Of a stretch of DNA of 64,000 nt, positions 12,173 through 23,047 are shown in pieces. This DNA comes from Tenrec ecaudatus. Lineage: Eukaryota > Chordata > Mammalia > Afrosoricida > Tenrecidae. Below the pieces are notes generated by a model. That model did no database searches. It had not been told where the DNA came from and saw only the letters and a program-made list of their open reading frames with translations. The stretch spans positions 8,676,497-8,740,496 of the forward strand of contig NC_134542.1 of assembly GCF_050624435.1 (NCBI RefSeq). Direction: 5' to 3'. Both the position numbers and the translations under genes were made by a program. Within the stretch, counting starts at the first letter, position 1; every line of letters begins with the position of its first letter.

Positions 12173-12824
12173 TTCCCACTTGCTCCACAAGAGAATAATT
12201 CAAGGCTTCCATCCCAAACTCTCTATTCTGACATTTTCAGCATCTATAGTTCCTATCTTCACCTAGTTTCCTCAGGGGCATTTGCTCCTGTAAATACACA
12301 AACAAAGGCCGTGACTGAAAAAAATAAAGTGACAGCTCTTTCCCATCAGATAGTTTCTGGGTTATGTGGATTGCTGACCTTTTTGGAGAATACAGTTGAC
12401 TTTTGAACATGAACCAGGGATGTTTAATGCTAGTCCAGCTTCAGATGGTATAAGTTACAAGTGTATCCTGCTGGGAAGGGACTAACAAAATTCTAAATCC
12501 AAACCAATAATACAGGGGAAAAGGCTGTAAATAGGCTCATCATAAGAAGACTCTCCTAGTCTCAGGAAGATTCGGCAGGCATTTACATTAGCCAACTCCC
12601 TGACATCGTTGCAAAGAAGGATTTGATGTACATGCAATGTTGAGGGAAATGGGTACTGAATAAAACGAAAAGAATCTATATTCACAAAATAAAGGTTCAG
12701 TGATTTGCTGATCACTGTGACTAATTTCTTAGAAGTTAAAAAATAAGTCATACATAACAGTCACCAAATAACACTACCATAAAAGCCTCATGAACCGGCA
12801 TGCCATATTTTGGATGCATTACCC
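12173..12824. other. No recognised feature
   Basis: AT-rich, apparently single-copy within this window. I see no gene or repeat landmark in it. Confidence 0.3.
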
Positions 12825-12932
12825 ACATAAATGGGAGAAGGATGGGGCTTTCTACTCCCATAAAGAATGACTGTCTTGGAACACACCCGGGCAGCTCTAC
12901 TTTGTCCTATTGGGTGCCTTTGAGTCGGGAGC
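12825..12932 (+). mobile_element. AfroSINE 3' half
   Basis: Head missing. Body ggagaaggatggggctttct and a tail around gcctttgagtcggg are present. Confidence 0.6.
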
Positions 12933-13003
12933 TTTGGACTTATCATGGACCATTTCTGCCTTTCCTGTCCCCCTTCCCTTCACAGCACCTTTTACTACCC
13001 AGC

Positions 13004-13212
13004 CTATTGGAGGCACCATGGGTTATGCATATGGTCTGTTAACTGCAAGGTCAGTGGTTCAAACCCACCAGTCCCATCTTGGGAGAAAGCTGAGGCTATC
13101 TGAGCTTATGTAGATTGGCAGTTCACAAACCCTCAGGGGCAGCTCCAATGTATCCTAGACGGTCACTGTGAGTCAGAATCAACTCAACTCCACGGCAGGG
13201 GTGCGAAACCAC
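13004..13212 (+). mobile_element. AfroSINE, nearly full length
   Basis: Head ggaggcaccatgggttatgc, B-box ggtcagtggttcaaaccc, tail gtgagtcagaatcaactc. It has an internal expansion relative to other copies. Confidence 0.75.
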
Positions 13213-13214
13213 AT

Positions 13215-13330
13215 GGCTACGAGTTCTGGAGGCGTACGGGTTTACAAGTTAGACTACAAACTACAAGGTTGGCAGTTCAAAGCACCACCAGCTTTCTGCT
13301 CCTGCAAAGATTTATAGCCTCAGGTTACAC
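13215..13330 (+). mobile_element. AfroSINE 5' half
   Basis: Diverged head and B-box (aaggttggcagttcaaagc) followed by a truncated body. It runs into the L1-type sequence to its right. Confidence 0.45.
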
Positions 13331-14292
13331 ATGAGAGTGAAAGTCCAAAATCCATTTTCTCGGGGGGCCACATAAAGTTAGCCTCCAGTGAGTCCCCACA
13401 GACTATTGACCAGGGATGGTCATCCGACAGAGTGCATTGTAGGGTGGATTTCCCCAGACGCAGCTAGGTTAAGATGCAACAACTTGTCATTTGAGCTCAT
13501 GTGTATTTGTTCCAGTTTTTAATGTTTTCTGCTTTCTTTTCTGCTGAGGCTTTCCTGTTTTAATATGTCATTGTTGGGTTGGTTTGTTTGGATTTTGGAT
13601 GTTTGTTTGTATATGAAATCTAAGATAGGTAAATCTATAGAGGTAGTAACTATGATCTAGAGAAATTCAATACTAGACATATAACATCATTCAATAATCA
13701 ACTTCTTAAGAATCCAAATTGTAGCAGCCTCCTCCCTTTCAGTAAAAGTTCCTTTTCAGCTTAAGCATCAGGGATGTCCCGACTCAGGAAGGAGTAAACA
13801 AAGGCACATGAAGTTTCCGGGCTGGAGGTCTAGATCATTTCCTAGTCATCAGTGAAAACCTGACTTCTTAGGGCACCAGTTATATTCTGTAATCATTATA
13901 AAACAACCTGCTTCTTGTCACGTAGTGGAAAGCATGTTGACTCGCAGGGTCAGGACTAAACTCCGAAACCGCTTCGAAGAGAGACCTAGCTGCTTTCTTC
14001 CTGCAAGCGCTTACGGGAATAAACTTAGAATTTCTGGAATCAACGTGGTCTCTATTTTTTGCTCATACGGTTATAGGCTTCCCAGTCCCCTTGAAACCCA
14101 TCTGGCAACAATTAGATAAATAGGAGCATGGCGGGAAAGGTTTGTGGGAATTGAGGAGCTAAGAACAGTACATACAAGGAAGAAGAAATATCCTAAAATT
14201 GACTGTGGTGATGATCACACAACTCTTTGTAATCTGACTGAGCTATTGAAATGTATACGATGTGAATTCTATGTCAATAAAACTGCTTTAAA
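13330..14292 (+). mobile_element. L1-type LINE 3' end, interrupted
   Basis: Same family as 240-1486. The 5' part reaches the gtaaatctatagaggtagt module at about 13630-13660. The last part (14115-14292) ends with gtcaataaaactgctttaaa. The roughly 445 bp between them is unrelated sequence that I cannot name. Confidence 0.55.
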
Positions 14293-14299
14293 AAATATT

Positions 14300-14385
14300 T
14301 ACAGCCCCAGACACCCACAGAGGCACAACCCTATAGGTTTATTCCGAGTTGGAGATGACTCGATGGCAGTGAATTTTTGGTAAGC
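14300..14385 (+). mobile_element. AfroSINE tail fragment
   Basis: Only the 3' half is present: tacagccccagacaccc through gagatgactcgatggcagtg. Confidence 0.55.
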
Positions 14386-14584
14386 CAAACCATTAAAACA
14401 TCAAAAATAAGGCCCAGAGTGTTCAGATTGTTAGTTCTACCGAAGTCCAATGCAGAGTTGTGAAATTCGTTGAATTGACGATAAAAGTTCACCGGAAAGA
14501 CTTCTAGGGGTAGGGTGTGGATCCTTTACTCTCCTGAAGGGACTAGTTTGTCATCTGATACATTCCCAGCAAAGGGTGTTGCTG

Positions 14585-15775
14585 CTCTTGTGAGGTGCCG
14601 CCTAGTTGGTTCCAGCGGACCACAGAACAACACACGGCCAAGTCCCACACCATCTTCACAATAGCTTTTGTTGAGCCCACTGTGCAGCAGCTGTTGTCAG
14701 CCCATCCTGTCAACAGGCCCTTCTTCTGTGGTGCTCTCCTACCTCACTGAGTGTGATGTGCTCCCCAAGGAGTGCTCTCTCTGAATAGCAAGTCCAAGTA
14801 TGGGAGGCCAAGTCTCGCCATCCTAGCCTCTAAGGAGTGCTCTGCTGTACTTCTTCCAAGACACATTTGTTTATTTTATTTTTTGGCAGTCCACCATATT
14901 TTCTTTCTTTTTTAAAAAAAATCATTGTATTAGGGGCTCATACAACTCTTATCACAATCCATACATACATCAATTGTGTAAAGCACATTTGTACATTCAT
15001 TGCCCTCATCATTCTCAAAACATTTGCTCTCCACTTAAGCCCCTGGCATCAGCTTCTCATTTTCCCCTCCCTCCCTACTCCCCCCTCCCTCATTAACCCT
15101 TGATAATTTATAAATTATTATTTTGTCATATCTTTCCCTGTCCGACATCTCCCTTCACCCACTTTTCTGTTGTCCGTCCCCCAGGGAGGAGGTCACATGT
15201 AGATCCTTGTCATCGGTTCCCCCTTCCACCCCACCCTCCCTCCACCCTCCCGGTATCGCCACTCTCACCACTGGTCCTGAAGGGATCATCCACCCTGGAT
15301 TCCCTGTGTTTCCAGTTCCTATCTGTACCTGTGTACATCCTCTGGTCTAGCCAGATTTGTAAGGTAGAATTGGGACCATGATAGTGGGTGGGGAGGAAGC
15401 TTCACCAGCTCCACAATTCATGTGCACTGAGTATTCTTCTGTGTTCCTTATTCAATGTCCAACTTTCACACGTATCTGGGCATATTGAAAATGCCCTGGC
15501 TTGTATTAGGCCCACCTTAGTCCTCAAAGTAGCACCCTTGCCTTTCAAAACTTTAAGGAGGTCTTGTACAGCAGGTATTTTGATCTCTTGGCTGCTGCTT
15601 CCATGAAAATTGATTGTGGATCCAAGCAAGGGGAAATCTTTGACAACTTATGGACCATGTGTAATTTGCTTAACAACTGAAAGACCGTGTCAGGTTTCCC
15701 TACTTTGGATCCATGAAAGGGTGTAGTTCTTGTCTTTTTTGTTCTGATGTATAATGGATTTCTTTTCATTTAACT
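14585..15775 (-). mobile_element. RTE LINE 3' half (antisense), split by an L1 end
   Basis: Antisense landmarks include cttcttccaagacacatttg at about 14848 and, after the L1 insertion at 14905-15401, the continuation cattgaaaat-type region at about 15480 and gatctcttggctgctgcttc at 15580-15600. The two sides are consecutive when compared with the antisense copy at 57560-58270. Confidence 0.65.
14905..15401 (-). mobile_element. L1 3' UTR (antisense) inserted in RTE
   Basis: Poly(A)-side end on the left (aaaaaaaatcattgtattag), running to the gaccatgatagtgggtgggg block on the right. It closely matches 43211-43685. The frames reading as Pro/Ser-rich peptides are non-coding. It is 5'-truncated by L1 habit. 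I could not define a convincing target-site duplication. Confidence 0.7.
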
Positions 15776-15802
15776 CAGACATGCCAATCACACCATTAAG
15801 TC

Positions 15803-15858
15803 TTGTTATAGAATGATGTCCCCCAACCTTATGTGTTGAAACCCTAGCCCCCAGTACC
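15803..15858 (+). mobile_element. MLT1-type LTR start (fossil fragment)
   Basis: Starts gttatagaatgatgtccccc and continues tgttgaaaccctagccccc, like the first 55 bases of MLT1-type LTRs. Only this beginning is present. Ancient. Confidence 0.5.
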
Positions 15859-15905
15859 TATGCGTCAGAATGGACTCGATGGCAGTGTTTGGTTCTGGTT
15901 TTGGA
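15859..15905 (+). mobile_element. AfroSINE tail fragment
   Basis: The sequence tcagaatggactcgatggca followed by gtttggttctggttttgg is the SINE 3' terminus only. Confidence 0.5.
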
Positions 15906-16156
15906 AAGCCACTTAGTTGTATCTGTTACACCAACACTATGTGAAAAAGACAGGCCTCTTTACTCTATACCAGCTCAACCTACCTGTCCTACCAAGGTAA
16001 AACCGGACAGGTAAGACCAATGACACTTTTGATATTAGAAGGGCATATCATAAGAGATTTCAATGGGCATCCTCGATACAAAGAATCCCAGGTCTTGGGC
16101 AGAAGCTGCTCGAGAGCAGATCAAAGATTGTGTGGGCATGTGGAAGGTGGGGCGAG

Positions 16157-16640
16157 TGTGCTGGTTGGGTGGCTTTGTGTTAGGGGTGGAGTCAAACCTG
16201 TCAATCAAGTCACAACCCAATGATGTCTCCTTTGGTAGGTCATAAGTCTTTTGTAGGAGAGGATGAGACACTGCAAACTGCTCTCTCTGTTACTTTGCTT
16301 TCCTTGGGACTTCACTAGGATGCTGCCTCCAGGGTTGGCCTCATGGGGACCACCAAACCCCAAGAGCTGTCAGCACCATGCCATGCTCCTACTGATCTTG
16401 AATCCACAAGACGCTGCACTTACCAACTTGTGATCTTCCTGCTTCACCAGCATGTGGCTCTGAGAGTCTGAATTTGTGGACTTGAGTTGAACTGGACTGG
16501 ATGGACTATCCTTGGATTTGTGGACTATCCTTGGATTTGTGGATTTGAGTTGAACTGGACCGGAATGCCTTCTTGATATATAAAAGCTCTTTCTTACATA
16601 TGGATGAGCATCACTGGGTTTGTCAACCCAACCTAACACA
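16157..16640 (+). mobile_element. Solo LTR, ERVL/MaLR-like
   Basis: Opposite orientation to the copies at 4316, 9415, 31578 and 54657. It opens tgtgctggtt, has ggtggagtcaaacctgtcaa near its start, a tatataaaagctc TATA-like block, and ends gtcaacccaacctaacaca. No clear flanking duplication is visible. Solo LTR fossil. Confidence 0.5.
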
Positions 16641-16734
16641 GGGGGGACTGGGTGACAAGGAGCCAGGAGGAAACTTTGGGAGTCGTTCTGTTTGAGTTGA
16701 GGGTTCGCTAGACCTGTGTTACAAGCTCAGGTTG

Positions 16735-17095
16735 TACCTTTACACATGTGCTGTCCATTGCACACCAAGGACATCTCAAGAATTACATAAACAACGCCAA
16801 GAACAAGCCCCTCAGAACGATCAACCAAATGAGACCGCCAGGGCGACATATGCCCAAAACCAAAGACTAGAAGGCAGGGAGGAACACGGATAAACGACAG
16901 ATGGAAGCAAGGAACCCAAGGAGGAAATGTGCACAGTGCTGGCGCCTTTGCAACAATTGTGACCATGTCCTGAAACAATGTATGTGCCAACAATCAAGTA
17001 GGAAAACTAATTGAAAACTGGTTTCAATTAGGAAAATGAATTAAATAAAATCTTGTTGCATAACTGTCCACCTGGAGCACAATAAAATTTTCAAT
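16735..17095 (+). mobile_element. Probable L1 3' end
   Basis: Ends with a gcacaataaaattttcaatg tail and a purine-rich stretch typical of LINE 3' termini. The upstream part is weakly diagnostic. Confidence 0.3.
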
Positions 17096-17669
17096 GAAGA
17101 AAAGAAAAGAAAGAGAAAGATGGGCCTTCTGTACTGGAAGTACGCGCCAGGCACTGCGATCCTGATTTCCCGTAAGGGGCGTCATTGAAATGAATGATAT
17201 CTGAGAAGGAAGGCCCATGGGAATGCCAATCATCCATTGACTCATGTTCTGATCAACAGAAATAAAACCACAGATCAAAACAAAACAACCAATAATGGAG
17301 GGTGAGTTGATTCCGACTCCGCCTGACCCCAGGAGCCTCATCAAACTGTCCTCCCCCGGCCACCCTTACCACACCCTCAATGATTTTTCAGGCACAACTT
17401 TTGTGCGTTGGTTTGCTTTTAAATCAGAAGAAGAAATTGGGTCTTAGAAGCTGCGGTGGCCTCAACAGGAGCAAATTGGTGCATTCGTCCTTGGATGGTT
17501 TTGTTTAAATGATTTGTAATGAAGAGTTGGTATAAGAAAAGTCCCTGGGAAATACATGAAGTTTTGTTGTTGCTGTCGTTGTTGTTGTAAAATAAATAAA
17601 TTTTGTGGTTGGCAGAATAATGGTGCCCAAAACATTCCTATCCGGGGACCTGAGATCTTTGTTTTTCTT

Positions 17670-18010
17670 CTTAGGTGGTGTCAAACGTTTGCCAGTGCAT
17701 AGTGTCCCGACCACAGAAGGAAACACGGCCTGGGTCCGTTCCAGCCTCACAATTGGTGTTCTGTTTGAGCCCATTGGAGCAGCCACTTTGTCCATCCATC
17801 TCCTTGACAGGTTTCCCCTTTTTCGTGGACCCTCTACTTCAGCAAGTGCTGTGTCCTTCTCCAGGGACTGGTCTTGTCTGATGGCACGTCCAAAGTAACT
17901 GAATGAAGTCTCGCCATCCTCACTTCTAAGAGGCATTCGGGCTGTGCTTCTTCCAAGACAGATATGCTTATTCTTAAGGCAGTCCACGGTGCTTACAATA
18001 TTCTGGGCCG
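17670..18010 (-). mobile_element. RTE LINE 3' end (antisense)
   Basis: Antisense tail region followed by ctccagggactggtcttgtc and cttcttccaagacagatatg, in the same order as 57900-58050. Confidence 0.7.
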
Positions 18011-18224
18011 ACGTCGTAATTCAAATGCATCAACTTAGGTTACCTTAAAAAGAGAAAAAAGAGGAATGAAGGATTCAGAAGAAATTGAAGCTGCTGATCA
18101 GCTAGTTATAAAATAGATGATTCTGATTCCCGCAGGTGGGCCCAAGGCAGTCTCTTACACACACACACAACCAGTAGTCATGGAGTGAATTTCAACTCAT
18201 GGTGACCCCTTCTGTGCCGAATGG

Positions 18225-18725
18225 ACACAAGTTTATTGTGCCAACTTGGCCAATGGAAACATGTGGGATAAATCAGGTCACAGTTTGATTGGAGGGCAAA
18301 GAGGTACATGGCTCGGCAAGACCTGCCCCTCTCTCCCTTGCTCTCTGGTGATTGGACCAGTATGAGGCTATTTTGCTAGTTCTCTGCCTCAACTTGTGAG
18401 CTACACTACCCATGGGACAGCCAACCCATGGATCGTGTCTCCAGAGCTTGAGGTTTCTTTGAGACCTGCTTCGCCACACTGCTGGTGTGTGCATTACTTG
18501 AGTCTGAGGCTGTCGGATCCTATCGTCTTGCATTGCTTGAGTTCAGTAGCCCATATGGGCCTGCTTTGCTCAGCTCCTGAGCTGCTGACTGTTGGTGACC
18601 TGCCCTGCTGTTTGCTGCCTGTGGGTAGACTCTGCCTGCATTACCCAAGGGAAGACTCAGCTATGTCTGCTTCTTTGACCTTGGACCTGGCAGCCCTCTG
18701 GAATTGAAGGACTTTACGTTATATT
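18225..18725 (+). mobile_element. LTR-like interspersed repeat
   Basis: Opens with a tgtgccaacttggcc-type block, then a long GC-richer region with repeated ctgcttg/ctgctg words. It resembles the solo-LTR family in layout, but the end points and family are uncertain. Confidence 0.3.
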
Positions 18726-18767
18726 AACTGTTCCACAGAAGTGAGTGGAACTGAGCCCTCTGTACTG

Positions 18768-18768
<1 letters not shown>

Positions 18769-18807
<39 letters not shown>

Positions 18808-18844
18808 CCATAAGCGTCCTGGTTGTTTTTTTTTTTTTTTTTTT
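18769..18844 (+). repeat. (TG)n followed by poly-T
   Basis: (TG)n at 18769-18804 and a run of 19 T at 18826-18844. Confidence 0.95.
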
Positions 18845-18845
18845 G

Positions 18846-19010
18846 GGAGAACCCTGCCTAGCATACTCCATATAGATGTCAAAGTCTGGTCTTTCAGAAA
18901 CAAACGGCCCGATTCTTCTTCCAAAGTGCTTCTAGGTGGGTTTGATCCAACAAACTTTCGGTTAGTAGTCACGGGTTTTGGCCATTCCCACCATTCAGGG
19001 ACTCTGATGC
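18846..19010 (-). mobile_element. AfroSINE (antisense)
   Basis: Diverged copy with gtgggtttgatccaacaaac and ttcggttagtagtcac in the antisense B-box and head. The poly-T on its left may be the end of its A-rich tail. Confidence 0.5.
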
Positions 19011-19317
19011 CCTTCAATGGAAGAGGGTGTGTGTACGAAGAAATGACTTGGAGAAGTGGGGACAAGGCAAGAAGAGCACAAAGAAATGCAGCAAGACTGG
19101 TGGTGAGAGTGTAAGAAGTTGCCCAGAGTCATGGAATTTGAGAAGCTTCTAGAATTCGAGTGAAGAGGCAAGGAAAGGGATGCTCACCCAGAGCCATCAG
19201 AAAAGAATTCAGCTCCACGGACACCTGGACTGTAGCCCAGTGAGACCTGAGTAGGCTTTTCACACCCCTCCCTTTGTCAGAGTGTAAGATAAAATATTTG
19301 TGTTGCTTTGTTTTGAA

Positions 19318-19323
<6 letters not shown>

Positions 19324-19351
<28 letters not shown>
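19324..19351 (+). repeat. (GT)n microsatellite
   Basis: About 14 uninterrupted GT units. Confidence 0.95.
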
Positions 19352-19639
19352 GTGGGTGGATTGGGGGAGCGTTGACAGAGCAGGGTGGTTTTCCTTTGTT
19401 TTGTCCGAAGCCAGTAAGTACGTTGTTGTTGTCTGTGCCAGCATCAATAGAACATCACTACCAAATCTTTCCAGCGAAATGAACAGGCACTGGCTTTGAT
19501 CATTTACATATCCACCTGGTGATTGCTATCAACTCTCCACACGCAGAGGACAGGGCTGCTCACCCTGCTGGGCACTCCTGCCTGGCTCCAGGAATGTCCA
19601 TGATAGAAAGAGCCCCACCCACTGCCGGGGTGAAGAACA

Positions 19640-19800
19640 TCAGGTCAACTGGAAGATGGTCAAAAAGATGAAGCTCTGCAACGAGATGGACTGACAGTGG
19701 CTGCAACCATGGGCTCAAAGATAAGAGAGAGGGGGTGGGTGGAGGATGGGGCAGGACTTCCTGGGGTGGTAAGTCTGGCTGCTGTAGTCGAACCGACAGG
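19640..19800 (+). mobile_element. RTE LINE 3' tail fragment
   Basis: Contains gacagtggctgcaaccatgg and a diverged continuation. The last tail bases are lost. Confidence 0.4.
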
Positions 19801-19804
19801 ACAG

Positions 19805-19950
19805 CATCTACCGACACCAGCACACTTCCAAGGAGTTGATTCTGACTCACAGCGGGGTTTCTGAGAATGCAAGTTTTTGCCGGAACAGGGAGCGTCGTCT
19901 TCCAGCCAGATAACCTTGCGGTTAGCAGCCAACGTACAAACTGCCCACTG
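19805..19950 (-). mobile_element. AfroSINE (antisense)
   Basis: Tail ggagttgattctgactcaca on the left and head region ataaccttgcggttagcagc on the right. Confidence 0.65.
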
Positions 19951-20034
19951 CCGGAGTTCCTAGACAATAGAAAGAATCTCTTAGAAATAGAAACGGCAAA
20001 ACAACATTTTTCCTAGAGAGAGACCGGGAGAGGT

Positions 20035-20150
20035 GCACCTCCAGGCGGAAAACCAACGGTACCTCTTGACAGCAGCCAACCGCCTCACCTTTCCCCTTCA
20101 GAGCTGCTGATGGGTTTGAACAACTCTAACCCTATGTTAGCCACCCCCGC
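20035..20150 (-). mobile_element. AfroSINE fragment (antisense)
   Basis: Antisense B-box region (gctgatgggtttgaacaac) is recognisable. The rest is diverged and runs into an (ACC)n stretch at about 20153-20175. Confidence 0.35.
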
Positions 20151-20184
20151 CACTACCACCACCACCACCACCAAAGGGTGCCAC

Positions 20185-20385
20185 CAGGGCTCCTTGGATG
20201 GGCCACAAGCCAGGGTATAACTCGATGCCGACTCATGGTAACTCTATAGGTCAGGGTAGACTTGCGCCTGTGGGTGACCAAGACTAACCCTTTATGGAGT
20301 AGAAAGTCCAGTCTTTCTCTGGCAGAGCAGCTGGTGGTTTTGAATTGCTGAACTTGTGGATCACAGCCTAGGGTGGCATCAAGGC
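20185..20385 (-). mobile_element. AfroSINE (antisense)
   Basis: Contains ctcgatgccgactcatggta, gagtagaaagtccagtcttt and ggtggttttgaattgctgaa in antisense order. It lies about 300 bp upstream of the CpG island. Confidence 0.65.
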
Positions 20386-20859
20386 TCTGGGATAGAGCCC
20401 AGCAGGGACAGTCGCTGTGGACAGTGCGGTGCTTGAAAGGGACCCCCGGGGCAGACTGCGCTTCCTCCTCGTGCCTCTGCAGGAACCAGGATCTTGTGGG
20501 CCAGCCTGAGGTATAAGTCGGTGTCACCACCGCAAACTGACCTCTTGGGCCTGAGATCTGCGGTCACCTGCCTGCTGGATCCGGTGCCTTGCAGCAGTCT
20601 CACCATTGCATAGCCTGAACGAACCTCGGTCGCCAACTGCATCCGGCCACAAGAGTGTGCTTGTGAGGTGGCTGCAAAGCTCGTCCCCCCCCCCCCCCAA
20701 ACCAGAATTAGCCGGTATAGGAAGCCGGCGAGCGCGGAGACTCCACTGGAAGCCGCTCGGTCAGGGCCATACCCTTTGTAGAGCCACACGGACTGAGGCC
20801 ACGGCCACGGGCTCCGGCTCCGCTCACCGGCCCAGCCCTGCGGCCAGGAGTGCCCAGCG

Positions 20860-21029
20860 CCGCGCGCCCGAGCCGAGCCGAGCCGCCGGCACCGCGGCTG
20901 CAGGATGACAGGCGACGTGGCCCCAGATGCCGTCGCCCCAGCGCGCCGGGGCCGCGGACAGAGACAGCCCGTGCGGTGCTCGGAGCCGGGAGCCGAGTGA
21001 GGCCGGCCGGAGCCCCGCGGGCGGCGGCG
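20860..21029 (+). other. SLC16A14: Putative SLC16A14 non-coding exon 1
   Basis: The coding start sits 13 bp inside an exon that begins with a splice acceptor at 25353-25354, so at least one upstream 5' UTR exon must exist. The best donor in the CpG island is gcggcggcg followed by gtgagt, with GT at 21030-21031. The left edge (the start site) is a guess. Confidence 0.4.
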
Positions 21030-21428
21030 GTGAGTGTCCGAGGCCGCGCGGCGCCGCGGGCCCGGGGGTGGAGGCGGCTGGGGCGGCTGGAGTTGGGGTG
21101 CGGGGTGATCAAGGTGGCGGGGCGGCACTGACCCCGACACCTGCGGGCAGGATGCGTGGAGCACAGGGGTCCCTGTGGTCCCCGAGCTGCGGGCAGGGGC
21201 GGCCCGGGGGTGTGGGGGGCGCGGAGGGCAGCGACTGAGGCCCCGGGGTTCAGTTCCCCCTGCCCCCCGCCCCCCGCCGCTGGAGGCGCGCTCCACCCCG
21301 CGCCCGACCCGGCTCACCAACCCAGTCTCGCGTTGGACAGTGATGGGGAGAGACCGCGACCCGGGCTGAGGCCAGACCCTCCGGGTGCGGGACGCCTCCC
21401 GGGGGCGGCGAGGTAGGGGAGAAGTGTC

Positions 21429-21448
21429 GGGGTGGGGTGGGGTGGGGG
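21429..21448 (+). other. Potential G-quadruplex
   Basis: Four G runs (4, 4, 4 and 5 bases) separated by single T loops. This is one of the most stable G4 sequence layouts known. It lies about 400 bp downstream of the predicted exon 1 donor. Confidence 0.75.
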
Positions 21449-21736
21449 TTCCGCCAGATCCCGGGGTCCTAGGAGCGGTTCAGAGCCCAGCGCCTCAGGA
21501 GAGAGGAAGAGACAGTATCCATATGGGGGATGAGTCTCCATATGAGGGGCGGGGGCGGCCATTTCTGGGGCGAAAGCAGCCAAGGCCTTGCTGGTATTTC
21601 AGGAGCGGAACTGTGCCCCCCGAAATAAAGCCGATTCCTTCTACTGAAAAGTTGGTCCGTGTCCATCCACAAAGATGAAGGAGGGACTTTACTGGAACTG
21701 GAAACATTCGTTTCCCATTGTCCTGCCTGCTTCTTT

Positions 21737-21812
21737 GTGAGTGTGAGTGAGTGAGTGAGTGAGTGAGTGAGTGAGTGAGTGAGTGAGTGAGTGAGTGAGT
21801 GAGCGAGCGAGC
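21737..21812 (+). repeat. (GTGA)n tetranucleotide repeat
   Basis: About 18 units of gtga ending in gcga variants, within intron 1. Confidence 0.95.
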
Positions 21813-22109
21813 TCTCCAGGGAGTGAGAATGGGAGGTTAAAATGGGAACCCGGAAGGGAGGGGCTCTATAACAGACTGGGCAGACAGTCTCTGTGTCCTC
21901 TTCTGTGAAATGGGCACACGGATGGCAACTGGAGAGGGGCACTGTGGAACTGCCACCCGCCGGCGGGGGCCCAGGCCCCTAGACATGCCTTTGATGTGTC
22001 TTGCTGGGTCAACTCTAAGGAGGTCACACCTTGTTTGTCAGAGTAAAACCCACTTCAAAGGGTTCTCGGGGTTGGATTCAGGAAATCGACCGCCTTTCTT
22101 TCTTCCAAG

Positions 22110-22305
22110 CCACGGTGGCCAGTGGTTGGTTACATGGTGGACTGCTGAAGGCCTGTGGGCAGTTTGAAACCACCGGCCTGTCCTCTGTGAGAAAGACGGG
22201 CTTTCAATTCCTGTAAAGAATCACAGTCTCAGAAACTCACCGGGCAGTTCGACCCTGTCCTGTAAGGTCACTGTGGGGTGCCATCAACTCGATAGCAGTG
22301 AATAA
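22110..22305 (+). mobile_element. AfroSINE
   Basis: Diverged head (ggccagtggttggttacatg), B-box gtttgaaaccacc, tail ccatcaactcgatagcagtg. Confidence 0.7.
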
Positions 22306-22399
22306 AAATACTTTCAGTGATCATTAGGTAAGAATCGATAATTACCACTTTCCTATGTGTTCTTCTGCACGAAGCCAATGAATTAAGAAAATAAACCAA

Positions 22400-22572
22400 A
22401 CTAACCTGCACCCGTCAGTCAAGCCAGACCCATGGCGACCCCAGAGGGCAGAGTGGAGGGGCTGCAGAGGCTGTCAGGAGCAGACCCCCAGGCACGTCTT
22501 CCAGGGCACCTTGGGTGCCACCTTTTCACTAGAAGGCGAGCACTGAACCATCTGGGCTGCCCAGGTAAAGCA
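22400..22572 (-). mobile_element. AfroSINE (antisense), diverged
   Basis: Antisense tail (ccagacccatggcgacccc) and head (actgaaccatctgggctgcc) are recognisable with a poorly kept middle. Confidence 0.45.
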
Positions 22573-22988
22573 CACGTGGAATACATTCTGGCCCTCGTGT
22601 CAGTGCGGCCAGTGACTGGTCATAATACGTATGATCAGCTCCTGTGACGGAAGCCTCCAGAGTCCAGCCCTGAATCACTCTTCAAGCCTGGAACTGAACT
22701 CAGCCCTGGGGCGCCATTTTCAAAGAAACAATAGAAAGACTGATAGATGGGGAATGGAAGAGCTTGGGGAGTGTTACACTTAGAGTAACGGCCCCTCCCT
22801 GTGAGAGCCAGGGGTTGGCATTTGCCAGAAGGACAGCGTTCAGAAGGGGTAGGGCAGAAGTGGGGACAGGCAACTCGGGGAGGAGGTGGGGTAAGTGGTG
22901 TTCATGGAGGGCCTGCAGTGAATGGGATGAAGCAAACTGTGAATACTTGAAGGTAACCCTGATGGACTGCTTTGTGAACCTTCACCAA

Positions 22989-22991
<3 letters not shown>

Positions 22992-23032
<41 letters not shown>

Positions 23033-23047
23033 TCACTCACTCACTCC
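22992..23047 (+). repeat. (AC)n then (ACTC)n
   Basis: About 18 AC units followed by five ACTC units. Confidence 0.95.

Larger units (their letters stand above)
20690..21460 (+). promoter_or_regulatory. SLC16A14: CpG island, probable SLC16A14 promoter
   Basis: About 770 bp very rich in G, C and CpG, sharply different from the AT-richer flanks. It lies 3.9 kb upstream of the first coding exon on the same strand. No TATA box is obvious, as usual for CpG-island promoters. GC-rich blocks that could bind Sp/KLF factors are abundant. The long open frames here on both strands (up to 313 codons) are a by-product of GC richness and match no family. Confidence 0.75.

Noticed and set aside
20379-21320. 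313-codon open frame on the - strand and others across the CpG island
   Set aside because: GC-rich DNA lacks stop codons. Composition is Arg/Pro/Ala/Gly-rich with no family match, and frames overlap on both strands.
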